Assembly: GCF_047872805.1 (NCBI RefSeq)
Contig: NZ_JBLQUK010000009.1
Span: forward strand, 59,918 to 123,917
Direction of reading: 5' to 3'
Length of the DNA: 64,000 nucleotides
DNA from: Erythrobacter sp047872805
GTDB taxonomy: Bacteria > Pseudomonadota > Alphaproteobacteria > Sphingomonadales > Sphingomonadaceae
Both the position numbers and the translations under genes were made by a program. Of this stretch, positions 7,418 to 13,800 are shown piece by piece. The notes beneath the pieces are model-generated. The model saw only the letters and a program-made list of their open reading frames with translations, did not search any database and was not told the DNA's origin. Within the stretch, counting starts at the first letter, position 1; the number at the start of each line of letters is the position of its first letter.

Positions 7418-8347
7418 CTACACCGATGCGTCGACTTCTGCCGCCAGCGCGGCGAAGTTGGCGTGGCCGGTGACCGGCGCAATCCGCTCTGCCCAATAGG
7501 CGTCAATCTGATCGGCGATGGTCTGCGGCAGCGCGCTCGCAGAACTGCCGGTCTTTTGCACCTTGGTCGAATCGCTCGCGGCGGCCACGCCGCAACGTTC
7601 CTCCAGCACCCGGCACACCATCGCATCGTCAAAGCGGTGCTCATGCGCGCTCATGAACTCGCGCGTGGTCCGCTCCAGCACCAATGCCTCGATCTCTGGG
7701 GTCAGCGCAATCTCGCACAGCGCCGCCAGCCGCCGGATCGCTTCGGCGCGGTGCTTTACCGCCCATTTATAGGTCATCACCAAACTGTCAGCCGCGCCGC
7801 GCCGCGCATACCAGCTCAGCAGATGCGTCGCATAGTCGCAGCCCCCCGGCCCGCCGCTCAGCCACATTGGCATGAAATCCTCCATCGGCACCGCGCCGTC
7901 TTCAAAGTGCCAGCCGGTGAGGAAGCGGTAGAACGAGACATAGGTCTCCTTGGGATCGCGCAGGGTGACGACATAGCGCATGCCCGCAGGCAAGCGCTCA
8001 TATTCGCGGTGCGATTTGAAACCGCGCGGGGCTGCCACCTGTGCAGCGGTCATGTCGAAATCGAGCATGTAGGCGGTGTCGTCCCACGGGGTCATCCGGC
8101 TGATGTCGTCAAAGTCCATGTCGCCGCCATCCGCGCCGGTGCGCAATTGGTGGAACATCTGCTGCATCAAGGTCGTGCCGCTTTTGGCCCAGCAGGTGAT
8201 GAACACATCCCCCGGTTGCGGTTCGTAAGGGCGGTGGTTGGGCCGCTCGCCACCCATCGCCTGGCCCATCATCGCGCCGTATTGCTCCATGCTGCGCGCC
8301 CGCCCGCCCGTATAGGCACCCGCATCCGAGCCTGCATTGCTTGCCAT
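7418..8347 (-). CDS. Sulfotransferase domain protein
   Basis: Sulfotransferases move a sulfonate group from PAPS to a hydroxyl or amine acceptor. The 5'-phosphosulfate loop is FITCWAKSGTTLMQQM (Lys55 and Ser56-Gly-Thr-Thr), and the 3'-phosphate site is VVTLRDPKETYVSFYRFL with Arg130 and Ser138. At 309 residues and with these spacings it fits the cytosolic sulfotransfer_1 group. The acceptor is unknown; no PAPS synthesis gene is nearby. It stands alone between two convergent or divergent genes. Confidence 0.88.
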   Translation of the reverse strand: MASNAGSDAGAYTGGRARSMEQYGAMMGQAMGGERPNHRPYEPQPGDVFITCWAKSGTTLMQQMFHQLRTGADGGDMDFDDISRMTPWDDTAYMLDFDMTAAQVAAPRGFKSHREYERLPAGMRYVVTLRDPKETYVSFYRFLTGWHFEDGAVPMEDFMPMWLSGGPGGCDYATHLLSWYARRGAADSLVMTYKWAVKHRAEAIRRLAALCEIALTPEIEALVLERTTREFMSAHEHRFDDAMVCRVLEERCGVAAASDSTKVQKTGSSASALPQTIADQIDAYWAERIAPVTGHANFAALAAEVDASV

Positions 8348-8606
8348 TCGTTCCCCCCACTTTGCACCCGTTGACAGACTAGGGCCTTGTCGCTGCTTGG
8401 CAAGCGGTGAGCGCCCGCCGCTGACGCACTGTCCAGAGGTGGCAATCGCATCGGGTCACGGCGCGCCGACGGTTGGAGCAAGCAACACAGATGCAGCGGA
8501 GCAGCGCGCGGTCATCCGGCCGATCATATTGCGGCCCCCCGTTGCAGGAAATTGCGCGTGCGATTGCGCAAGCGACAAGCCCGATTTTCCGCGCTAGCTT
8601 GCGCCC

Positions 8607-9305
8607 ATGACAACCCACCACCGCTTGATGCGCCTCGCCCGTCCTCTCACCCCGGGCTTGGCCCTGACCCTTTCCGCTGCGCTCGTCACCGGATGCAGCC
8701 AGCCTGCTGCCGAAGGCGAGACGCCCGCTGCGGTCGCCGCCGAAACCACCCCGCAGGACGCATTCTTCGCTGCGCTCGCAACGCATTGCGGCAAGGCCTA
8801 TGCCGGGCGGCTGGTCAGTGATGATCCCGTGGACGCCGATTTCGTCGGTGCGCCGATGGTGATGCATGTCGCCGATTGCAGCGCGGATCAGATTGCGGTG
8901 CCCTTTCATATTCAGGTCGATGGCGAATGGGACCGCTCGCGCACCTGGATCTTCACCCGCACCGACACCGGCCTGCGGCTGAAACACGATCACCGCCACG
9001 CCGACGGGACCAGCGACGCGGTGACCATGTATGGCGGCGATACTGCGGACGAAGGCACCGCCCGCGCGCAAAGCTTTCCCGTGGATGCAGAAAGTATCGC
9101 CATGTTCGAAGCCGAAGGGCTCGCCGTATCGGTCACCAATGTCTGGAGCGTCGAGGTCGATCCGGCGGGCACTGCGGATGGGCGCTATGTCTACCAGCTG
9201 AAACGCACCGAAGCCGGCGGCGCGCCCGAGGATCGGCTGTTCCGTGTGGAGTTCGACGTAACGCAAGCGGTGGAAGCGCCACCAGCGGCTTGGGGTTGGG
9301 AATGA
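8607..9305 (+). CDS. Predicted lipoprotein of unknown function
   Basis: The ATG at 8607 begins a signal peptide that ends in the lipobox VTGC (Cys30). The mature part of about 200 residues is acidic and has two cysteines (HCGKAYAGR and VADCSADQ) that could form a disulfide. A repeated beta pattern and the phrase HDHRHADGTSDAVTMYGGDT look like a small lipocalin- or beta-barrel-like domain, but I do not recognise the family. Its stop codon overlaps by two bases the first codon of a thermonuclease remnant that reads in another frame (9304-9393). Confidence 0.75.
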   Translation: MTTHHRLMRLARPLTPGLALTLSAALVTGCSQPAAEGETPAAVAAETTPQDAFFAALATHCGKAYAGRLVSDDPVDADFVGAPMVMHVADCSADQIAVPFHIQVDGEWDRSRTWIFTRTDTGLRLKHDHRHADGTSDAVTMYGGDTADEGTARAQSFPVDAESIAMFEAEGLAVSVTNVWSVEVDPAGTADGRYVYQLKRTEAGGAPEDRLFRVEFDVTQAVEAPPAAWGWE

Positions 9306-9393
9306 CCGCTATGGCCGCAGCCTGATGCTGGTCGCCCGTGACGGCGCGGGCTTAGGCGCGGTGCTGGTGAATGTGGGACTGGCCGAGCGCTGA
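9304..9393 (+). pseudogene. Remnant of a thermonuclease-family gene (C-terminal 29 codons)
   Basis: Read from 9304 the sequence encodes DRYGRSLMLVARDGAG, then LGAVLVNVGLAER and a stop. This matches the end of SNase-like nucleases, where D-x-Y-G-R-x-L is followed by a beta strand and the helix ending G-L-A-R/E. No start codon or upstream part of the domain is present. It directly overlaps the lipoprotein stop and precedes a palindrome cluster and the AT-rich ATPase gene, so it looks like debris from rearrangement. Confidence 0.7.
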
Positions 9394-9419
9394 GGCGGGC
9401 CGCGTAAGGTGTGGTGTTA

Positions 9420-9519
9420 GGGGGCGCTTAGCCCCCACGTCTTCCCGGGCTTGACCCGGGATCCCCCTGTTCTTTGCGCCGCCGCAGAAGGAAGCGGGGC
9501 CCCGGGTCAGGCCCGGGGC
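9420..9519. repeat. Cluster of three G+C-rich palindromes (BIME-like)
   Basis: Three hairpins lie in 100 bases. GGGGGC/GCCCCC is at 9420-9436, CCCGGG/CCCGGG at 9444-9460, and GCCCCGGG/CCCGGGGC at 9499-9519. The second and third, read on opposite strands, resemble each other beyond the stems, so the pair looks like two inverted copies of one REP-type unit. The cluster separates the thermonuclease remnant from the end of the ATPase gene and could serve that gene as a terminator. Confidence 0.75.
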
Positions 9520-9532
9520 GGGGGGCCATGAG

Positions 9533-11182
9533 CTAGTAATCTTCGAAAAGCGTTTTTAGCTCTGCACGTCTCTTTAGCGTTTGCCAAAGCATCGGGTGGA
9601 CTAAACAGCGTGTGTTTTCACTTATTTCGCCAACTGAGACCGAAGGGACAGAATTGAATGAAAATTGCCAAGATGAATTTTCTTGGGTCCGAATGCCTAT
9701 AACACCTATTCGATATAGATCCGCGATAATTCTTACCAATAGTTCCATTCTACTGTCAGCGTCGTTTCTTTCAAATGCTGATTTTGCGAAGATTATCAAC
9801 GGCAAATGAAGCGAATCGTAGTCTCCGCAGAGCTGCATGACGACTTGATCTATTGCATCTGAGTCCACTCCGCCGACACGAAACTCAGCCGACATCTTTC
9901 GATGTCCAAGAAAATTTATTAGATCATCGACGTACGGGAGGGCTTCCCGCCATTCACCTACTAAGGCTGCGCGCCGACTTTTAGAAAAGTCTAACTCAAC
10001 GGAGCGGATGTCCTTTAAGGAAATATTTGATTTCCCACCAAATCGATCTAGCAAAACATTGAAATACGCCAGAACGTCTCTTGGGCGCAGCATAGTGCGA
10101 TCGACTATATAGTCAAAGTAGTCACCTTCGCCCTTATTTTGTGAAAAGAGGTCTTTTAGGCCAACCCCCTCTTTCGTATATTTGCGTTTATAAAGGTAAG
10201 AGACTCTTTTTTCAATAAATTCCCGCAATTCTGATTTTCGCCAATTTATTCTGGTGTGGTAATCGTCAAATTTATCGCGCTGAAATCCCGGCGTGTTGGC
10301 CTGTCTTAATACTAAATCAAGGAGGTCATCGCGCATTGCTACAATGATTTTCACATTTCGAATTTTACGAAATTTCGGTAGAACGTTTATCAAAGCCTCA
10401 ATTAACTTGACTCTTATCCGATCATCAGCCCACTGCTTATCAAGATCATCTATAACTAAAATAGTTTTCTGCATTCTATCGTTGAAAATATCTTCATCTA
10501 AAATGTCGATTATTTGAGCAAGTTCACGCATTTGGACAGAGCTAACAATTTTTTGGGCGTTAGAAACAAGTTCTTTTGTCTCATGGCGACCTATTTTTTC
10601 TCCCCGCTTATATTTCGCAAGAATTCCTTTGAAGTTGGCCCCACTTTCGCCTTCGACTTGGCGCTCAAAATCGTCAGTTATCTTACGGATACGCTCGTCC
10701 GTATCAGACCAGAACGTACCGCCGTATCTGTTTAAATACTCCATCGCCTTCTTCTTGCCGCTGTTGTCCTTAAACATTCCAACAATTCTAGACAAGAACT
10801 GGCTTGACTTTGATTCGCTATCGAGTCCTTCGTGATGCTTCAAAAGCTCAACAACCAGCACATGGCGCCATAATTGCTGATAAAAAAGACCAAGGTCAAA
10901 TTCATTTTCTGTAAGAAAATTCAAGAGCCATGAGTCAGCCATATAGGCTAAAGACAAATCCTCAGGATTTACCTGAATTACATTTGGTTGGTGCTCCCTT
11001 ATTTTCCTGATTAGTGCCGACTTTCCGCTACCAATGCGCCCAACAATGATCGATGTGGCACTGGATTCGGACAACAATCTTGAAATTAACCCTGTATCAA
11101 CAAAGCAATTCTCAAAATACTCATCATCGAATTCAGCTGATGCCTTGCCAAGATCGGCATATCGTGGGACAACAATGTTCAC
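9533..11182 (-). CDS. P-loop ATPase, Sll1717/KAP-like, horizontally acquired
   Basis: The 549-residue protein has Walker A GRIGSGKS (48-55), Walker B ILVIDDLD (241-248) and a following strand VKIIVAMRDDLLD (277-289), as in STAND or KAP-type NTPases. The N-terminal phrase DDEYFENCFVDTG is typical of the family named after Sll1717. The C-terminal 200 residues are helical with no domain I can name. The gene is visibly AT-rich: bases 10201-10260 hold 21 G/C, against 34 in a gyrB sample at 33001-33060. It begins with GTG only 11 bases after the nrdB stop and lacks a clear ribosome binding site. Related ATPases occur in phage-defence islands; that role here is inference. Confidence 0.82.
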   Translation of the reverse strand: MNIVVPRYADLGKASAEFDDEYFENCFVDTGLISRLLSESSATSIIVGRIGSGKSALIRKIREHQPNVIQVNPEDLSLAYMADSWLLNFLTENEFDLGLFYQQLWRHVLVVELLKHHEGLDSESKSSQFLSRIVGMFKDNSGKKKAMEYLNRYGGTFWSDTDERIRKITDDFERQVEGESGANFKGILAKYKRGEKIGRHETKELVSNAQKIVSSVQMRELAQIIDILDEDIFNDRMQKTILVIDDLDKQWADDRIRVKLIEALINVLPKFRKIRNVKIIVAMRDDLLDLVLRQANTPGFQRDKFDDYHTRINWRKSELREFIEKRVSYLYKRKYTKEGVGLKDLFSQNKGEGDYFDYIVDRTMLRPRDVLAYFNVLLDRFGGKSNISLKDIRSVELDFSKSRRAALVGEWREALPYVDDLINFLGHRKMSAEFRVGGVDSDAIDQVVMQLCGDYDSLHLPLIIFAKSAFERNDADSRMELLVRIIADLYRIGVIGIRTQENSSWQFSFNSVPSVSVGEISENTRCLVHPMLWQTLKRRAELKTLFEDY

Positions 11183-11193
11183 GGAGATAACCC

Positions 11194-12240
11194 CTACTCC
11201 GCCGCCTCAACCCCGAACATGTCCGGGCCGTCGTTGACCGCTTCTCCCTCAACGACCGCCTTGGCCTTCTGCCTTTTGTCAAAGCTTGACCAGACGTCGT
11301 TCCACGAACCTTTGGTCGCGCCTTTGGAATATTCGGTGGCGCGTTGTTCGAAGAAGTTGGCGTGCTCCACGCCGTTCAGCAGCGGGGCTAGCCATGGGAG
11401 CGGGTGTTCTTCGACCATGTAGATCTCCGACAGGCCGAGCTGTTTCAGCCGCCAGTCGGCGATATAGCGGATGTAGCGCTTGATTTCCTTTGCGGTCATG
11501 CCGTTGACCGGGCCCATTTCAAACGCGAGGTCGATGAAATTATCCTCCAGCCGCACGGTTTTCTGGCAGATGTCGATAATGTCTTCCTTGACCGATTTGG
11601 TCAGGCAGTCACGCTCCTCGCAAAAGGTGTGAAACATCTTGATGATGCCTTCGCAATGCAGGCTTTCATCGCGGACCGACCATGACACGATCTGGCCCAT
11701 GCCCTTCATCTTGTTGAAGCGCGGGAAATTCATCAGCATTGCAAAGCTGGCGAACAATTGCAGCCCTTCGGTAAAGCCGCCGAACATCGCCAGAGTGCGC
11801 GCAATATCCTCGTCATTGTCGACGCTGAATTGCTGCATGTAATCGTGTTTGTCCTTCATCTCCTCATATTCGAGGAAGGCGCTGTATTCGCTTTCGGGCA
11901 TGCCGATCGTGTCGAGCAAATGGCTGTAGGCCGCGATATGCACCGTCTCCATGTTGGAGAAAGCGGCGAGCATCATCTTGATCTCGGTCGGCTTGAACAC
12001 CCGGCCGTATTGTTCGTGATAGCAATTCTGCACCTCGACATCAGCCTGGGTGAAGAACCGGAAGATCTGGGTGAGCAAATTGCGCTCATGCTCGGTGATT
12101 TTTTGCGCCCAGTCGCGGCAGTCCTCGCCCAAGGGCACTTCTTCGGGCATCCAGTGGATCTGTTGCTGACGTTTCCAGAAGTCGTAAGCCCAGGGGTATT
12201 CAAACGGCTTGTAGGTCTTGCGGGCTTCGAGCAACGACAT
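11194..12240 (-). CDS. nrdB: Ribonucleoside-diphosphate reductase, class Ia beta subunit
   Basis: NrdB carries the diiron-tyrosyl radical that starts ribonucleotide reduction. The metal and radical residues align with E. coli R2 by spacing: Asp67, Glu98, His101 and radical Tyr105 (E98-x2-H101-x3-Y105). The C-terminal acidic tail that docks on NrdA is present (DMFGVEAAE). Length 348 is normal. The upstream 110 bases hold three GANTC sites. nrdA lies 1.5 kb upstream on the same strand, separated by four small genes, so the two subunits are not in a simple two-gene operon. Confidence 0.97.
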   Translation of the reverse strand: MSLLEARKTYKPFEYPWAYDFWKRQQQIHWMPEEVPLGEDCRDWAQKITEHERNLLTQIFRFFTQADVEVQNCYHEQYGRVFKPTEIKMMLAAFSNMETVHIAAYSHLLDTIGMPESEYSAFLEYEEMKDKHDYMQQFSVDNDEDIARTLAMFGGFTEGLQLFASFAMLMNFPRFNKMKGMGQIVSWSVRDESLHCEGIIKMFHTFCEERDCLTKSVKEDIIDICQKTVRLEDNFIDLAFEMGPVNGMTAKEIKRYIRYIADWRLKQLGLSEIYMVEEHPLPWLAPLLNGVEHANFFEQRATEYSKGATKGSWNDVWSSFDKRQKAKAVVEGEAVNDGPDMFGVEAAE

Positions 12241-12267
12241 GTTGTGATCCTTCGGTTGGAGGCTGAC

Positions 12268-12348
12268 GACTCATATAGGGAACCAAACTACGAATTCGAA
12301 GGCAAGCGGGGATGATTCGCTGGGGATAGTCCGTGCAAAATCTGAGTC
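12268..12348. promoter_or_regulatory. Three GANTC sites upstream of nrdB
   Basis: GACTC at 12268, GATTC at 12314 and GAGTC at 12344 lie between nrdB and the preceding gene. GANTC is the CcrM methylation site in alphaproteobacteria, and GcrA-dependent promoters carry it. One site per 256 bases is expected by chance. Confidence 0.5.
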
Positions 12349-12391
12349 GAATGGAAACCGGGGATAAGCCCTCCTAGCGGTGCGGCGATCG

Positions 12392-12682
12392 CTAGTCGCG
12401 CTTGCGGCTTTTCGATCCGAAGAAACTGCCCCCGCCGAGCACCGTGATGCCGAGGAAGAACCCGAAATCGTACCACCCGCCGGTGTTGGGCACGGCATAG
12501 ACCGCGATGTCGGGGCTGAACAGCGAACCGATAAAGCTCCACGGAAAGATGAATCCGTGCCACAGGCCCCACAGGAACCCCGGCGCGGCGTCCGCCTGGC
12601 TGACGCCCGCGCCGATCTGGCTGGCGCAGGCCGAAACGAGCAGCGCGAGCGCGGTGGCAGCGATGGCGCGGCTGCGCTGCAT
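12392..12682 (-). CDS. Small predicted lipoprotein / membrane protein, 96 aa
   Basis: Starting at ATG 12682 the protein has a signal peptide with lipobox VSAC, then two hydrophobic segments rich in Gly, Phe and Trp (FLWGLWHGFIFPWSFIGSLF and WYDFGFFLGITVLGG), ending in a basic tail. The pattern resembles small conserved proteins of alphaproteobacteria without known function. It follows the 12691-12873 gene by eight bases on the same strand and so is likely co-transcribed with it. The open frame extends upstream to 12913 but that part matches nothing. Confidence 0.7.
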   Translation of the reverse strand: MQRSRAIAATALALLVSACASQIGAGVSQADAAPGFLWGLWHGFIFPWSFIGSLFSPDIAVYAVPNTGGWYDFGFFLGITVLGGGSFFGSKSRKRD

Positions 12683-12690
12683 GGGCGCGC

Positions 12691-12873
12691 TCACAGCACC
12701 GACCTCAGCACAACCAGCCACAGGATCGGCAGGAATATCACCGCCATGAAGATGTGCAGACGACCGGCGTTGGCTGCGTGGCCCTCTGGCCCCATGACGT
12801 TGCGCACACCGTTGCCGATGAAGGCAAGCGCCAGCACCGTGCCCGCTATTCCGATCCAGATGGGTGCCGCCAT
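12691..12873 (-). CDS. Small membrane protein, 60 aa
   Basis: The start at ATG 12873 has a strong ribosome binding site (AAGGAG, six bases upstream), which decides between it and the longer open frame reaching 13107. The 60 residues form two membrane helices (about 2-20 and 39-58) joined by a short loop, GVRNVMGPEGHAANAGR. Family unknown. It is followed after eight bases by the lipoprotein gene at 12392-12682. Confidence 0.7.
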   Translation of the reverse strand: MAAPIWIGIAGTVLALAFIGNGVRNVMGPEGHAANAGRLHIFMAVIFLPILWLVVLRSVL

Positions 12874-12959
12874 GCTTCGCTCCTTGCTGCGCTTTGGCGG
12901 AAGAATTGCACAATTTCCGGGCGAGTGCGAGGGGGAGCTTTGCGACGCGGAGGTGGACG

Positions 12960-13310
12960 TCAGATCACGCGCCGCATCGGCAGGCGGGAGCTTTCTTCGC
13001 GGTCGGCGATGCGCGCGGCCTCCCATTCCTCGCGGGCGAGCAATTGCAGGACCCGCGGAGCCAGCGGCTTGAGGAACTCGATCCCGACCCGGTCGCCTTG
13101 TCGCCATGCAACCTCGGCGTGATGCGGACCCGTTCCGGCGATGAAGAGTTTGACGACTGCGCCGAGAGCCATCCCGTGACGCGGATCATCGACCCGGCAG
13201 CCGCCAAGCGAGAGGTCGTCAAACTGAATATCCCACTGGGTTCCGCGCGCGGTCTTGCACGTACCTGTTGCGCGAGAGCGCACGCGTTCGGATTGGCGGG
13301 CCTGCATCAT
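12960..13310 (-). CDS. PilZ domain protein
   Basis: PilZ domains bind cyclic di-GMP. The RxxxR switch is near the N-terminus (RVRSRATG, about residues 9-16) and the second motif is DLSLGGCR at 32-39, corresponding to [D/N]-x-S-x-x-G. The rest is the six-stranded barrel with VAWRQGDRVGIEFLKPL. At 116 residues it is a stand-alone PilZ protein, so it probably acts by binding a partner. No flagellar, cellulose or cyclic-di-GMP synthase gene is in the window. Confidence 0.88.
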   Translation of the reverse strand: MMQARQSERVRSRATGTCKTARGTQWDIQFDDLSLGGCRVDDPRHGMALGAVVKLFIAGTGPHHAEVAWRQGDRVGIEFLKPLAPRVLQLLAREEWEAARIADREESSRLPMRRVI

Positions 13311-13402
13311 ATCAGGGAGACTTTATACCGATATGGTTAAGAATTGACCTGCGAACACCGGGGCAATTTGCGGGGGGTCAACTTTCAGTTTTGGCCTCAG
13401 GC

Positions 13403-13774
13403 CTATTCCTGCAAGCGCCGAGCCTCGGTCACCGGCAGCCCCGCCTCGGTCGGGACATAGATCAGCGATGCTCTGGTTTCGGCCAAGGCCTGAATCTGGA
13501 GGTAGCGCAGATAGCCTTCCGGCCCGCCGAGCGAGTCCTGAATGATCCGGTTCGCCTTGGCCGCGCCTTCCGCCTCAGCCAAAGCGACCGCGCTTTCGCG
13601 GCGCGCTTCGGCTTCGAGAATGGCGATGCGGCGCGAAGATTGCGCCTCCGCCAGTCGGGCTTCCCCGGCGAGCCGTTCCGAATAGAGGCCGTAAAGCGGG
13701 ATGCCCCACATGGCGAGTGGGACCAGTAGAACTGCCGCTATCAACAAGATCAGCACTACACCGGGATTACGCAT
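13403..13774 (-). CDS. Short SPFH/prohibitin-like membrane protein
   Basis: One N-terminal membrane segment (about 6-27) is followed by a 60-residue charged helix with heptad-like EAEARRESAVALAEAEGAAKA, then a segment IIQDSLGGPEGYLRYLQIQAL that resembles the C-terminal part of stomatin/prohibitin proteins. The central SPFH domain itself is missing, and the protein is only 123 residues long. I read it as a reduced relative rather than a broken gene, since the frame is clean. It directly follows nrdA (26 bases) on the same strand. Confidence 0.6.
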   Translation of the reverse strand: MRNPGVVLILLIAAVLLVPLAMWGIPLYGLYSERLAGEARLAEAQSSRRIAILEAEARRESAVALAEAEGAAKANRIIQDSLGGPEGYLRYLQIQALAETRASLIYVPTEAGLPVTEARRLQE

Positions 13775-13800
13775 GGCCTACTCCGCTTTGGTGCCGCAAC

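Noticed and set aside
12683..13107. Upstream extensions of the two small membrane protein genes
   Set aside because: They overlap each other and the PilZ gene, and the internal ATG at 12873 has a much better ribosome binding site.
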